DNA of 64,000 bases from Methylobacterium mesophilicum SR1.6/6 (lineage in GTDB: Bacteria > Pseudomonadota > Alphaproteobacteria > Rhizobiales > Beijerinckiaceae). The notes under the pieces are model-generated. The model worked only from the letters and a program-made list of their open reading frames with translations. It did no database searches and was not told where the DNA came from. Numbering within the stretch: the stretch's first letter is position 1; every line of letters begins with the position of its first letter. Of this stretch, positions 1-9,241 are shown piece after piece. The position numbers and the translations under genes were made by a program. The stretch covers positions 4,669,447 to 4,733,446 of the forward strand of contig NZ_CP043538.1 in NCBI RefSeq assembly GCF_000364445.2, read 5' to 3'.

Positions 1-177
1 GGCCTGCTTGGCATCGGCGTCGAACAGGCCCTGGAGCCGCTTCGTGTAGACCGCCGAGTGATTCGGGTGCGGCTCGGCGTAGAGTTTCTTGACCACGGCC
101 TCCGGACCGGGATCGGCCGCCAGCGCGGGGGCGAGGCCGAGCCCGACGAGGCTGAGGGCGAGGAGGGTCTTCTTCAT
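1..177 (-). CDS. Exported hypothetical protein, N-terminal part only
   Basis: The gene starts at the ATG complementary to 175-177 and runs off the left edge of the window, so only its first 59 residues are visible. The product begins MKKTLLALSLVGLGLAPALA, a typical Sec signal peptide with probable cleavage after ALA. After it comes a short soluble stretch containing VVKKLYAE and VYTKRLQGLF. The start resembles small secreted proteins with a DUF3828-like beginning, but too little is present to assign a family. It lies downstream of glyQ on the same strand, 232 bases away, so co-transcription is possible but unproven. Confidence 0.6.
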   Translation of the reverse strand, partial: MKKTLLALSLVGLGLAPALAADPGPEAVVKKLYAEPHPNHSAVYTKRLQGLFDADAKQA

Positions 178-272
178 AGGCGTGTTCCCGCGTCTGCGGA
201 CGCGCCGAAGCGCGCCGGTTGGCGGGGGTTGCAACGCGCGAGGGGGCCAGGGGCTCCGCCGGGCCCACATGC

Positions 273-366
273 CGTCATCGTGAGCGCGACGCGGCAGGTC
301 AGGACTGCGCGTTGGCCCTCCCGTGCGGAGCGTCGCCGGATGGCTTCGCTCGGCTCGCAACGATCC
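273..366. repeat. Possible degenerate REP-like intergenic repeat
   Basis: The region between glyQ and the gene at the left edge carries two imperfectly complementary arms: GTCATCGTGAGCG near 274-286, and GCTTCGCTCGGCTCGCAACG at 343-362. The GAGCG...CGAAGC type of arm is common in dispersed extragenic palindromes of alphaproteobacteria. No coding signal is visible here. The assignment rests on pattern alone and there is no second copy in this window. Confidence 0.3.
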
Positions 367-409
367 GGGCCGCGCCGATCGCGGCCCGCACCGCCTTCTT
401 GGAGAAGCC

Positions 410-1318
410 TCAAGCCCCCCCGGCCGCCGTCTTCAGCCACGCCGCGCCGCAGGCCTTGGCGAGTTCCCGCACCCGCAGGATGTAGCTCTGGCGCTCGGTC
501 ACCGAGATCACGCCGCGCGCGTCGAGCAGGTTGAAGACGTGGCTCGCCTTGATGCACTGGTCGTAGGCCGGCTGGGCCATCCGGTGGCGCGCGCCCTCCG
601 CGTCCGGCGCGCCCGCGTCGAGGTAGGAGCGGCAGGCGGTCTCCGCGTCGGTGAACTGGCGGAACAGCATCGCGGTGTCGGCCGACTCGAAGTTGTGGCG
701 GGAATATTCCTGCTCGGCCTGCAGGAACACGTCGCCGTAGGTGATCCGGTCGGGACCTTCGGCGCCGTTGAAGTCGAGGTCGTAGACGTTCTCGACGCCC
801 TGGACGTACATGGCGAGGCGCTCCAGCCCGTAGGTCAACTCGCCCGCCACCGGCGCGCATTCGAAGCCCGCCACCTGCTGGAAATAGGTGAACTGGCTGA
901 CCTCCATCCCGTCGCACCAGCACTCCCAGCCCAAGCCCCAGGCACCGAGCGTCGGGCTCTCCCAGTCGTCCTCGACGAAGCGGATGTCGTGGAGCTTCAG
1001 GTCGACGCCGATGGCGGCCAGCGAGGCGAGATAGAGCTCCTGCAGGTTCGGCGGGTTCGGCTTCAGGATCACCTGGAACTGGTAATAGTGCTGCAGCCGG
1101 TTGGGGTTCTCGCCGTAGCGGCCGTCCTTGGGCCTGCGCGAGGGCTGCACGTAGGCCGCCTTCCAGGGCTTCGGGCCGAGCGCCCGCAGGGTCGTGGCCG
1201 GATGGAAGGTGCCGGCGCCGACCTCCATGTCGTAGGGCTGGAGGATCACGCAGCCCTGCGCCGCCCAGAATTCCTGAAGCGTCAGGATCAGACCCTGGAA
1301 GGATTTCGTCTGGGACAT
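410..1318 (-). CDS. glyQ: Glycyl-tRNA synthetase alpha subunit
   Basis: This gene encodes the catalytic alpha chain of the heterotetrameric (alpha2-beta2) glycyl-tRNA synthetase, which activates glycine and charges tRNA-Gly in the cytoplasm. The 302-residue product begins [18 protein letters not shown], then [15 protein letters not shown] and [20 protein letters not shown], all hallmarks of GlyQ. The length matches the family (about 290-310). An upstream in-frame ATG at 1396 would add 26 proline- and arginine-rich residues not typical of GlyQ, so the start at 1318 is preferred. The beta subunit gene glyS is not adjacent; downstream are only 232 non-coding bases and an unrelated exported protein. 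Confidence 0.96.
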   Translation of the reverse strand: MSQTKSFQGLILTLQEFWAAQGCVILQPYDMEVGAGTFHPATTLRALGPKPWKAAYVQPSRRPKDGRYGENPNRLQHYYQFQVILKPNPPNLQELYLASLAAIGVDLKLHDIRFVEDDWESPTLGAWGLGWECWCDGMEVSQFTYFQQVAGFECAPVAGELTYGLERLAMYVQGVENVYDLDFNGAEGPDRITYGDVFLQAEQEYSRHNFESADTAMLFRQFTDAETACRSYLDAGAPDAEGARHRMAQPAYDQCIKASHVFNLLDARGVISVTERQSYILRVRELAKACGAAWLKTAAGGA

Positions 1319-1464
1319 CGCTCTCGGAGGCTCGGGCTCGTACGGCGGATCGGGCCGCCGGCGGGCCGGTTTAGGTGTCGGCGGGCAGGGGTGCAAGGCG
1401 GAGCGGCTTGCGCGACCGGGGCGGTTGGTGATCCGATCCCGCCCGACGGCACACGGAGGACATC

Positions 1465-1923
1465 ATGGACGGGGACACGGCCGGCATCGCGATCCGCCCG
1501 ATCGGCGCAGGCGACCGGGACGCATGGCTGCCGCTCTGGCGGGGCTATCAGGCCTTCTACAAGGTCGATCTGCCGGCGGCCGTCACGGACACGACCTGGC
1601 GGCGCCTCAACGACCCGGCCGAGCCGGTCGACGGCGCCCTGGCCTGGCGCGGGGCCGAAGCCGTCGGCCTCGTTCACCACATCCGCCATCGCTCGGCCTG
1701 GACGATCGGCGATTATTGCTACCTGCAGGACCTGTTCGTGGCGGACGGCACACGGGGTCTCGGGATCGGGCGGCGGCTGATCGAGCACGTCTACGCGGCC
1801 GCGGAGGCGGCGGGCTGCTCCCGCGTTCACTGGCTGACCCACGAGACCAACGCCGACGCGATGCAGCTCTACGACCGGATCGCCGACAAGTCGGGCTTCG
1901 TGCAGTACCGCAAGATCTTCTGA
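1465..1923 (+). CDS. GNAT family N-acetyltransferase
   Basis: This encodes a cytoplasmic acetyl-CoA-dependent acyltransferase of the GNAT superfamily; the substrate cannot be read from sequence. The 152-residue protein shows the acetyl-CoA pyrophosphate-binding motif A as LFVADGTRGLGIGRRLIEH at about residues 91-109, and a C-terminal HWLTHETNADAMQLYDRIA segment typical of motif B. It is divergent from glyQ, with about 146 bases between the two starts, and appears monocistronic. The ATG at 1465 is preceded by GGAGG-like sequence (ACGGAGGACATC), a good ribosome-binding site. Confidence 0.85.
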   Translation: MDGDTAGIAIRPIGAGDRDAWLPLWRGYQAFYKVDLPAAVTDTTWRRLNDPAEPVDGALAWRGAEAVGLVHHIRHRSAWTIGDYCYLQDLFVADGTRGLGIGRRLIEHVYAAAEAAGCSRVHWLTHETNADAMQLYDRIADKSGFVQYRKIF

Positions 1924-2070
1924 GACCGGGCTCCGACGTGCGGCGGGACACGCAAGCGTGGCGGTTTTTGGGCAATACCGGGAACCGTCAAGGCAACGGC
2001 CAAGTTATCGCCGCAACAGGGGATCTCGGCACCTCAGCGCTGCCGAACAGACGACATCGGACGACCAGTC

Positions 2071-2349
2071 ATGCGCACTGCCCGCACGCTCAATACCTTC
2101 GGCCGCAAGAACATCGCCGTCTTCGCCGCGCTCGCCATCTCGTCGCTCGTCGCCACGCCGTTCGTGATGAGCGCCAGCCGCGCCCTGGCGACGTCGGAGG
2201 ACCAGCCGGTGGCCGCCACCCTGCGGGTCGAGCCGGTGGAGGTCGCCCCCGTGGCGGCGGCGCCGAAGTCCGAAGGAACCTGCCTGCGCAAGGTGCGCGT
2301 GGTCTACAGCGGCTACGGCCAGCCCGCGGACGGCTGCGCCGCCCACTGA
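2071..2349 (+). CDS. Small hypothetical protein with N-terminal signal/anchor
   Basis: A 92-residue protein with a positively charged N terminus (RTARTLNTFGRKN) followed by a hydrophobic stretch (IAVFAALAISSLVATPFVM), consistent with a signal peptide or single membrane anchor. The rest is short, with an Ala/Val-rich linker and a C-terminal block CLRKVRVVYSGYGQ that contains two cysteines in all. That C-terminal block recurs in small Methylobacterium-type exported proteins, but no function is known to me. It converges on the antiporter gene (stop at 2365 on the other strand). Confidence 0.6.
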   Translation: MRTARTLNTFGRKNIAVFAALAISSLVATPFVMSASRALATSEDQPVAATLRVEPVEVAPVAAAPKSEGTCLRKVRVVYSGYGQPADGCAAH

Positions 2350-2364
2350 CCGTCGTGGTCGGGC

Positions 2365-3969
2365 TCAGCCGTGGGCCGGCGCGGCCCCGGCCAGCCGCTT
2401 GAGGTGGAGTTCCTCCAGGTCGATCTCCGCCTCCAGCTGACGCAGCACCGAGCTGTGGATCCGGTTCTCCCGGTGCAGGCCGATCAGCGCCGACCGGCCT
2501 GACCGCACGGCGAGCAGCGCGGCGGCGAAGTGCTCGTTCTTCTCGGCTTCCAGGGCCTTCCGCTCGTCGCGGTCGCGGGACGTCGCCCGGACCCGGCGGC
2601 GGTATTCCTCGACGAGGCGCGGGTGCTGGAGCGCGCCGCTCTCGGGAAACACCAGTCCCTCCAGGGCGGTCAGCCCGGCCTCGTTGACGACCACGCGAGC
2701 CATCGGCGCGTCGAGATGACCGTCGGGCAGATGTGCGATCGGGTCGAGGCGCAGCCGGCGGATCAGCGGGCCCAGCGTGGTGCCCTGGACCAGCACGGTG
2801 AACAGGATCACCACGAAAGCCGCGATCAGGATCGCGTCGCGGCCCGGGAAATCCACCGGCAGGGCCAGAGCGGCCGCGAGGGTCACGACTCCGCGCATGC
2901 CGGCCCAGCCCACGATCAGCGGCACGGCGGGGCGCGGAGCCGGTTCCCGCGCGCGATGCCGCGGCGACACGAGCCGCCGCAGGTAGACGGCCGGGAACAC
3001 CCAGAGCAGCCGGGCGATCACGCAGGCCGCCGTGACGGCGAGCGCCAGGGGCAGGTCCGCCGCGAGCGCGCCGACCTGCCCGCCGCTCCGCGCCAGCACG
3101 CCGCGGAGCGCCAGCCCGATCAGCACGAAGACCAGGGCCTCCAGGACGAACACCACGAATTCCCACACCGCCACGGAATGGCGGCGGGCATGGGCATCGA
3201 AGGTCTCGTGCTCCCGGCCGCCCATCATCAGGCCGCAGGCGACCACGGCGAGGACGCCGGAGGCGTGGACCTCCTCGGCCGCGAGGTAGGCGACGTAGGC
3301 GGCGAGGAAGCTCAGCACCGTGATGGCGTTGGCATCGTGCAGCCGCCGCATCACGGCGTTCACCGCCAGCCCGCAGGCGATCCCGACCGCGACGCCGGCC
3401 ACCGCGAGCCACGCGAAGCTGCCGGCCGCCGCCCAGGCGCTGAAGCTGCCCGTCAGCGCGGCTGCCACGGCGAACCGGTAGAGCACGAGTCCCGACGCGT
3501 CGTTGACGAGGCTCTCGCCCTCCAGGACCGTGATCATCCGGCGGGGCAAAGCGACGCGGGCCAGCACAGCCTTGGCGGCCACCGCGTCCGGCGGCGAGAC
3601 GATGGCGCCCAGCGCGAAGCAGGCGGCCCAGGGCAGGGCGGGCACGAGCATGTGCGCGACGAGCCCCACCACCAGGGTCGTGAACAGGACCGCCCCAAGC
3701 GAGAGCGACAGGATCGGGCCGAGGCTCGCCCGGAAGTCGCGCCAGACGGTGAAGTAGGCGGATTCGAGCAGGAGCGGCGGCAGGAACAGGACCATGATCA
3801 GGTCCGGGTCGAGGTCGAAGGCCGGCAAGCCCGGCGCCAGAGCCAGCGCCATGCCGCCGACGACCAGGGCCGCGGCCGGCGGAAAGCCCAGGCGCCCGGC
3901 CGCCAGCGACAGCAGCAGGGCAGCGCCGAGCAGGCCCAGGATCAGCTCGAACAGGGCGACGGATGTCAT
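2365..3969 (-). CDS. Na+/H+ antiporter, CPA1 family
   Basis: This encodes an inner-membrane monovalent cation/proton antiporter of the CPA1 (NhaP/YjcE-like) family. The 534-residue product has about 12 hydrophobic segments over its first 400 residues. It includes the typical ALGAIVSPPDAVAAKAVL motif, with the conserved ion-binding Asp, and LEGESLVNDASGLVLYRFAV, the second transport signature. The C-terminal 130 residues form a hydrophilic, helical cytoplasmic domain rich in Arg and Glu. The start at 3969 (MTSVALFELILG) places the first membrane helix at the N terminus; an upstream ATG at 4056 would add 29 polar residues. It likely serves pH or sodium homeostasis. Confidence 0.9.
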   Translation of the reverse strand: MTSVALFELILGLLGAALLLSLAAGRLGFPPAAALVVGGMALALAPGLPAFDLDPDLIMVLFLPPLLLESAYFTVWRDFRASLGPILSLSLGAVLFTTLVVGLVAHMLVPALPWAACFALGAIVSPPDAVAAKAVLARVALPRRMITVLEGESLVNDASGLVLYRFAVAAALTGSFSAWAAAGSFAWLAVAGVAVGIACGLAVNAVMRRLHDANAITVLSFLAAYVAYLAAEEVHASGVLAVVACGLMMGGREHETFDAHARRHSVAVWEFVVFVLEALVFVLIGLALRGVLARSGGQVGALAADLPLALAVTAACVIARLLWVFPAVYLRRLVSPRHRAREPAPRPAVPLIVGWAGMRGVVTLAAALALPVDFPGRDAILIAAFVVILFTVLVQGTTLGPLIRRLRLDPIAHLPDGHLDAPMARVVVNEAGLTALEGLVFPESGALQHPRLVEEYRRRVRATSRDRDERKALEAEKNEHFAAALLAVRSGRSALIGLHRENRIHSSVLRQLEAEIDLEELHLKRLAGAAPAHG

Positions 3970-4173
3970 GGATCGACCGGTTTCGCGCCGGAACTCCGGC
4001 AAGCTCGGCCGTTCTAGGACGTTTTCCGCCTGTATGAACACCATGAACACCGGCACGGCTTGTTCAGCGGGCTGGCCTGTCGATCGCCGGATGCCGAAGC
4101 CGTTGCGGCGTCCGCGTCTTTGCGCGCTTCGCAGCAGCCTGCCGGCCCCGGGAGAAGCGCTCAGGTTGAGGCG

Positions 4174-4686
4174 CTACAGCGCTCCCTCCCGCACCGCGCC
4201 GGGATCGGCCAGCGCGTGCAGGATGCGCGCGGCGCTGTGGGCGAAGCGGAGCGTCACGGCCTTGCGGCGGGCGCCGCTCAGCGGGTGCTCGGGGGGCTCC
4301 CGCAGGATCCCGGCCCCGTAGGCGTCGGCGACGATCAGCCCGCATTCCTCGGGGATCAGCGCCTCCGGCACGTCCTCGGGGATCGCGAAGAAGAAGCGGT
4401 CGCAGAAATCGCGGTAATCCGGCCATTTCCGGTCGGCGCGGAAATCCGCGACGCTCGACTTGATCTCCACGATGGTGAGCTTCCCGGCGCCGCAAAGGGC
4501 GATGACGTCGGCCCGGCGGCCGTTGACGAGGGAGAATTCCGGCAGCGTGACGCAGCCCATCTCGGAGAACAGCCGGCGCACGCCGCGCTGGATCCGAAGG
4601 GCTGTCGGCGACTGCCGCCGGTCGGGCGGCAGCAACGCCTCGGCAATCGAGGCGGCGGAATCGGGAAGGGCGAGGGAAGCGGACAT
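4174..4686 (-). CDS. mmcB: MmcB family DNA repair protein
   Basis: A 170-residue protein of the MmcB (DUF1052) family, named for a Caulobacter protein needed for mitomycin C resistance. Visible features are RIQRGVRRLFSEMG, then a PD-(D/E)XK-like nuclease core: RADVIAL followed by LTIVEIKSSVADFRADRKWP, with the Asp, Glu and Lys spaced as in restriction-like endonucleases. A C-terminal helical segment follows. The start at 4686 was chosen because conservation begins around SASLALP; an ATG at 4731 adds 15 unconvincing residues. The gene appears single, between the antiporter and the BtuF-like gene. The nuclease role is inferred from the fold. Confidence 0.8.
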   Translation of the reverse strand: MSASLALPDSAASIAEALLPPDRRQSPTALRIQRGVRRLFSEMGCVTLPEFSLVNGRRADVIALCGAGKLTIVEIKSSVADFRADRKWPDYRDFCDRFFFAIPEDVPEALIPEECGLIVADAYGAGILREPPEHPLSGARRKAVTLRFAHSAARILHALADPGAVREGAL

Positions 4687-4777
4687 CACTCTTGGGGGAT
4701 GCGTCTGTACCGAATCGGCACATCCTGCCAATCCCGGCGCCGTCCGTCACCTGCGGCGCGGGATCACCCCGGGACGT

Positions 4778-5554
4778 TCATCCGAGGCAGGTCCGGATCG
4801 CGTCGAACCCGTCGGTGAGCGCGGCCGGGCCGGGCTGCAGGATGAGCGGCGACTTGATCTCGTGGATGCGCCCGTCGCGCACGGCCGGGATCGCGTCCCA
4901 GCCGGGCCGCGACCGGATGCGGTCGACGTTGACCCGCTTCCCGCACCAGGATGCGAGGATCACGTCGGGCGCGGCCGCGACCACCGCCTCGGCGGTGACG
5001 ATCCGGTCCTTCGCGGCCGGCTGCCGGCTCAGGGCCGGGAAGACGTCGCGGCCGCCCGCGAGGCCGATCAGGTCCGAGACCCAGCCGATCCCGGAGATCA
5101 TCGGCGCATCCCACTCCTCGAAGTAGACCCGCAGGGGCGGACGGTCCCGCACTGCTGCTTCCGCCTCCGCCAGCCGCGCCTCGAAGCCGGCCGCCAGGAT
5201 CTCGGCCCGCTCGGGCAGGCCCACGAGCGCGCCCAGCGTGCGCACCATGGCGAGGCAGCCCGCCACGTCGCGCTGGTTGAACAGGTGGACCGCCACCCCC
5301 GCGCGGGCGAGGTCGGCGACGATGTCGGCCTGGAGGTCCGAGAAGGCGAGGACCAGATCCGGCGCGAGGGCCAGGATCTTCGGGATGTCGGCGCTGGTGA
5401 AGGCCGAGACGCGCGGCTTCTCCTTCCGGACCCGTGGTGGGCGCACCGCGTAGCCCGAGACGCCGACGATGCGATCCTCCGCGCCCAGCAGGTACAGGGT
5501 CTCGACGGTCTCCTCGGTGAGGCAGACGATCCGCTCCGGCGGGAAGCGGCGCAT
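4778..5554 (-). CDS. BtuF-like ABC-type substrate-binding protein
   Basis: This encodes a helical-backbone (cluster A-II, BtuF/FhuD type) metal-chelate or cobalamin binding protein. The 258 residues start RIVCLTEETVETLYLLG and contain the VGVSGY, ILALAPDLVLAFSDLQ and DVFPAL segments typical of the family. No signal peptide is present, so it is either cytoplasmic or its true start lies elsewhere; many alphaproteobacterial homologues annotated as cobalamin-binding also lack one. No BtuC/BtuD genes are adjacent. Since the window encodes B12-dependent ethylmalonyl-CoA mutase, a cobalamin-related role is plausible but unproven. It lies 33 bases downstream of the DedA gene on the same strand. Confidence 0.78.
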   Translation of the reverse strand: MRRFPPERIVCLTEETVETLYLLGAEDRIVGVSGYAVRPPRVRKEKPRVSAFTSADIPKILALAPDLVLAFSDLQADIVADLARAGVAVHLFNQRDVAGCLAMVRTLGALVGLPERAEILAAGFEARLAEAEAAVRDRPPLRVYFEEWDAPMISGIGWVSDLIGLAGGRDVFPALSRQPAAKDRIVTAEAVVAAAPDVILASWCGKRVNVDRIRSRPGWDAIPAVRDGRIHEIKSPLILQPGPAALTDGFDAIRTCLG

Positions 5555-5587
5555 CAGCGGTCGCGCCCCTTCATCGGTCGAGCCATG

Positions 5588-6091
5588 TCAGCAGCCCGGC
5601 CCGGGGGCCAGAAGCACGAAGGCCCAGACCAGGGCCGAGGCGACGTTGGCGAGCTGGAACGGCAGCCTCGACAGGCCGAGGATGCCGGCAAACAGCGGGA
5701 CCAGGGCGCGGGCCGGGCCGAAGAAGCGCCCGAGCGCCACGGCGGCGATGCCCCAGCGCCCGATGAAGGCCTCGGCCTTGGCCATCAGCTCGGGATAGCG
5801 CCGCAGCGGCCACTTGGTCTTCGCCCCCGGCCCGAGCCAGCGCCCCGCCTCGTAGGAGATCCAGTCTCCCAGCGCCGCGCCGAGGGCGGCGCCGAGGACG
5901 ACCGGCCAGAACGGGATGTCGGCGCCGCCCACCAGGGCGCCGACGGCGATGAGGATCACGGTCGCCGGCACGAACAGCGAGAGGATCGCGATCGATTCGC
6001 AGAAGGCGAGGCCGCCCGCGATCAGCGGCGTCCAGGCCTTGTGCGCCTCCACGAAGGCGAGGGTCGTCGTGCGCAGGGCTTCGAGGTCCAT
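5588..6091 (-). CDS. DedA family membrane protein
   Basis: A 167-residue integral membrane protein of the DedA/SNARE-associated (VTT domain) family, whose members act in lipid carrier recycling and membrane homeostasis. The family signature is seen in FCESIAILSLFVPATVIL near residues 30-47, in LGAALGDWISYEAGRWLG, and in FFGPARALVPLFAGILG with the conserved glycine and arginine. Hydrophobic segments flank these. It is somewhat shorter than the usual 190-220 residues. The start at 6091 (MDLEALRTT) is preferred over longer readings, which are low-complexity. The BtuF-like gene follows 33 bases downstream, so the two may be co-transcribed. Confidence 0.85.
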   Translation of the reverse strand: MDLEALRTTTLAFVEAHKAWTPLIAGGLAFCESIAILSLFVPATVILIAVGALVGGADIPFWPVVLGAALGAALGDWISYEAGRWLGPGAKTKWPLRRYPELMAKAEAFIGRWGIAAVALGRFFGPARALVPLFAGILGLSRLPFQLANVASALVWAFVLLAPGPGC

Positions 6092-6216
6092 GGGGCTCAG
6101 CTTCAGACGGGGGGGGTCGCTCCCATCTGAGGCGCGCGGGGGAGGGCGGCAAGGGATGGGGGTGCGGCCGGAGCGGGAACCGGCTAACCCAGGCGTGACT
6201 ACGAGCGAGTCCCGCG

Positions 6217-7065
6217 TTGAACGTCCTGTCGATCCAGTCCCACGTCGCCTACGGCCATGTCGGCAACGCCTCGGCGGTGTTCCCGATGCAGCGGCTCGGC
6301 GTCGAAGTCTGGCCGGTCCACACGGTGCAGTTCTCGAACCACACGGGCTACGGCGCGTGGCGCGGTCCGGTCTTCGACGCCGCGATGATCCGCGAGGTGG
6401 TCGAGGGCATCGGCGAGCGCGGGGTGCTGCCCACCTGCGACGCGGTGCTGTCGGGCTACATGGGTTCGGCCGAGATCGGCGCCGCGATCCTGGAGGCGGT
6501 TGGTGCCGTGCGGGCGGCGAACCGCCAAGCACTCTACTGCTGCGACCCGGTGATCGGCGACGTCGAGGAGGGGGTGTACGTCCGGCCGGGGATCGAGGCG
6601 TTCCTGCGCGAGCGCGCCGTTCCGGATGCCGACATCCTCACTCCCAACCAGTTCGAACTCGGCCGCCTCACCGGGCTGCCGAACAGCACATTGGCGGAGG
6701 CCGGCGCGGCGATCGCGGCGCTTCAGGCCCGGGGGCCACGGGTGGTGCTGGTGACCTCGGCGCTCTGCGCCGATACGCCGTCCGACCGGATCGACCTGCT
6801 CGCCGGCACCGAGGGCCGGCTGTTCCGGGTCCGCACCCCGCGGCTGGCCATCGCGGTGAACGGGGCGGGCGACTGCATCGCGGCCCTGTTCCTGGTGCAC
6901 TACGCGCGGACCGGCTCGGCCGAAGCGGCGCTCGGCGCGGCGGCGGCCTCGGTCTACGGGCTGCTCAAGCGCACCGCCGAGGCGGGATCCCGGGAGATCC
7001 TGACGGTCGCGGCGCAGGAGGAATACGTGAATCCAAGCGTGCGGTTTCCGGTCGAGGTGGTTTGA
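6217..7065 (+). CDS. pdxY: Pyridoxal kinase PdxY
   Basis: This enzyme phosphorylates pyridoxal with ATP in vitamin B6 salvage. The 282-residue product has the PdxY start NVLSIQSHVAYGHVGN, then VWPVHTVQFSNHTGYG, the substrate-binding region DAVLSGYMGSAEIG, and the ribokinase-family signature as VNGAGDCIAALFL, with the catalytic Asp in GAGD, near residue 230. The reading frame opens with TTG at 6217, directly before the conserved NVLSIQSHVA; no ATG or GTG in frame is better placed, so a TTG start is likely. It is divergent from the DedA gene and followed 46 bases later by a PhzF-type gene. Confidence 0.93.
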   Translation: MNVLSIQSHVAYGHVGNASAVFPMQRLGVEVWPVHTVQFSNHTGYGAWRGPVFDAAMIREVVEGIGERGVLPTCDAVLSGYMGSAEIGAAILEAVGAVRAANRQALYCCDPVIGDVEEGVYVRPGIEAFLRERAVPDADILTPNQFELGRLTGLPNSTLAEAGAAIAALQARGPRVVLVTSALCADTPSDRIDLLAGTEGRLFRVRTPRLAIAVNGAGDCIAALFLVHYARTGSAEAALGAAAASVYGLLKRTAEAGSREILTVAAQEEYVNPSVRFPVEVV

Positions 7066-7111
7066 CATCACCCCGTCGATCGGACCCGCGGGATCAGCAA
7101 GGAACGACACG

Positions 7112-7996
7112 ATGGCGCGCCGCTTCGTCACCCTGGACGTGTTCACCGAGGACCGGCTCGCCGGCAACCCGCTCGCCGTCGTGCTCGAATCCGAGGGGCT
7201 CGACACCGCCGCCATGCAGGCCATCGCCCGGGAGTTCAACCTGTCCGAGACGGTGTTCGTGCTGCCGCCCGCGGAGGCGCGGTACCGGGCGCGCTTGCGC
7301 ATCTTCACCCCCGGACGCGAGCTGCCGTTCGCCGGCCATCCGACGGTGGGGACCGCGGTGCTCCTGGCCCTCCAGGATCCGGCCCGCGGCGATGCCCGGG
7401 CCTTCGGCCTGGAGGAGGGGATCGGCATCGTGCCCTGCGTAGTCGAGACCCGCGCGGACGGCGGCGGCGGGCGGGCGCGGTTCCGGCTTCCGGTCCTGCC
7501 GGAATATCTCGGCCCCGGGCCGGATCCCGCGGTGCTGGCGCCGCTCCTCGGCCTGAAACCCGGCGACATCGGCACCGGCCGGCACGCGCCGAGCCGCCAC
7601 GGCGTCGGGCCGAGCTTCACCTGCGTGCCGGTCGCCTCGGTCGCCGCCCTCGACGCCGCCCGTCCGGCGCAGGCCCCGGATCCGGCGGACGGGCTCTACC
7701 TCTACACCCCAGATCCCGAGCGCACCGGCCAGAGCTGGCGGGTGCGGATGTTCGCGCCGAATTTCGGCGTCCCGGAGGACCCGGCCACGGGTTCGGCAGC
7801 CTCCGCCTTCGCGGGAGTGCTGATGCAGTTCGAGGCGCTCGGCGACGGCACCCACGACGTGGCGATCCGCCAGGGGCAGGCCATGGGCCGGCCGAGCACG
7901 ATCGACCTGCAGATCACCGTCGCGGCGGGTGCCCTCCAGGGCGTCGAGATCGGCGGCGGCGCCGTGGTGGTCTCGGACGGCGTCCTGCATGTCTGA
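7112..7996 (+). CDS. PhzF family isomerase
   Basis: A 294-residue protein of the PhzF/diaminopimelate-epimerase-like fold. It begins RRFVTLDVFTEDRLAGNPLA, with the conserved acidic and NPLA residues. Next come the family segment REFNLSETVFVLPP, with the Glu that acts in PhzF catalysis, then ELPFAGHPTVGTA, and a C-terminal VPEDPATGSAASAF. All are diagnostic. There is no phenazine cluster here, so the name is only the family name; the substrate is unknown. The stop at 7994-7996 overlaps the start of the NUDIX gene by 8 bases, so the two are translationally coupled. A pdxY neighbour does not point to a specific pathway. Confidence 0.88.
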   Translation: MARRFVTLDVFTEDRLAGNPLAVVLESEGLDTAAMQAIAREFNLSETVFVLPPAEARYRARLRIFTPGRELPFAGHPTVGTAVLLALQDPARGDARAFGLEEGIGIVPCVVETRADGGGGRARFRLPVLPEYLGPGPDPAVLAPLLGLKPGDIGTGRHAPSRHGVGPSFTCVPVASVAALDAARPAQAPDPADGLYLYTPDPERTGQSWRVRMFAPNFGVPEDPATGSAASAFAGVLMQFEALGDGTHDVAIRQGQAMGRPSTIDLQITVAAGALQGVEIGGGAVVVSDGVLHV

Positions 7997-8711
7997 CGGG
8001 TTCTTCGAGGGCTTCCGCCTCACGCGGCTCGCCGGCGTCACGGCGCGGTTCGTGGATCACGACTGGGCCTTCCCGAGGGAGAACGCGGCCGCGATCGCGG
8101 CGCATTGGCAGGCCCGGATCGCCCGCAGCCCCGGCATGTTCGACGGCACCGTCCTGCTGTGCTCCGCCTGGGCGATCGCCGACGGCATCGCCCAGCTCGA
8201 CCTGTTCGCGACGCGCTACGCGACCTTCACCTACTACCGGGACGTCCGGCACGCCGACGCGCGCATCGCCAACGCCTTCGCGGCGATCGTACCCTGGACC
8301 GCGGACGGCGCCGTCCTGCTCGGCGCGATGGGCGCCCACACGGCCAATGCCGGCCAGCTCTACTTCCCCTGCGGCACCCCGGATCCGGACGACGTGCGCG
8401 GGGACGGCGTCGACCTCGCCGGGAGCGCCGGCCGGGAACTCACCGAGGAGACCGGCCTCGCATTGCCCGAGGATGCCGGCACCGACTGGGTGCTGCTGGA
8501 AGGGGAAGGCCAGCTCGCCTTCCTGCGCCCGGTGCACTTCCCGGAGCCGGCCGATCTGCTGGACGCGCGCATCGCGGCCCATCTTCGCAGCGAGGCGGAG
8601 CCGGAACTCGCCGGGATGCAGATCGTGCGCGGGGCGGCGGACATCGATCCGGCGCGGATGCCGGCCTTCGTCCGGGCCTATCTCGCGCACGCCTTCCCGG
8701 CCGGTTCCTGA
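7989..8711 (+). CDS. NUDIX domain hydrolase
   Basis: A 240-residue protein with a NUDIX-like hydrolase core in its C-terminal half. The Nudix box is recognisable as GRELTEETGL near residues 145-154, with RELxEExGL conserved, but the upstream Glu of the classical 23-residue box is replaced in this sequence. The N-terminal 100 residues (RLAGVTARFVDHDWAF) match the long-form NUDIX proteins of alphaproteobacteria with unknown substrate. The start at 7989 overlaps the PhzF stop by 8 bases. Upstream in-frame starts lie within PhzF and are not preferred. Confidence 0.8.
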   Translation: MSDGFFEGFRLTRLAGVTARFVDHDWAFPRENAAAIAAHWQARIARSPGMFDGTVLLCSAWAIADGIAQLDLFATRYATFTYYRDVRHADARIANAFAAIVPWTADGAVLLGAMGAHTANAGQLYFPCGTPDPDDVRGDGVDLAGSAGRELTEETGLALPEDAGTDWVLLEGEGQLAFLRPVHFPEPADLLDARIAAHLRSEAEPELAGMQIVRGAADIDPARMPAFVRAYLAHAFPAGS

Positions 8712-9241
8712 CGCGCCCGAGCGATCCGCGTCGACCGGGTGTCCGATCGCCCCGATGCGCTGGCCTAACCCCCTGGCTCTACCGCGACGCGAGAAACCTG
8801 CATCAAAACTCTGGCGGAACTGGGGTTTTGGCGCTCGCGCACGGCTCCCGATCGACTTGAAACAGGATCGATAGTTGAATCGGTGCTGAGTAAGGCGCGC
8901 GTGTCCTCTCCTCCGCGGGCTCAGGGCTCGACGCTCGAGAAGATTTATCGTCCTACCTTGGGCTTGTTCCTGTCGAGCGGCCCCGTCTTTCCGGGGCGCC
9001 GCAGGCGAGCCCGGACCCGAAGGAGCACGCCGGAGGCGGGCAACTCAGAACCGCCGACATCGCAGGGCTATGGCAGGTCGGCGTGTCTGGATCCCGGGCT
9101 CCGCTGCGCGGCCCCGGGATGACCGAGTGAAGCGGAGCCGCGGCGATTCAGAAGAGAAGATCAGACATCGGCCTCGCCCGAGAGGCCGCTCCTCAACTCA
9201 CGACGCGGGGCGGATCGAACCCAGCCCCGCGGCCGCGACCT
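8712..9241. other. Intergenic region without a recognisable gene
   Basis: These 530 bases separate the NUDIX gene from the convergent TPR lipoprotein gene. I find no protein-like reading frame, tRNA or rRNA. The only structure is an inverted repeat near the right end (9091-9120), listed separately. Confidence 0.6.
9091..9120. repeat. Small inverted repeat, REP-like
   Basis: ATCCCGGG at 9091-9098 and CCCGGGAT at 9113-9120 form a perfect 8-bp stem around a GC-rich 14-base loop. It lies between two convergent genes and could act as a transcription terminator or be a remnant of a dispersed palindrome. There is no T-run on either side. Confidence 0.5.
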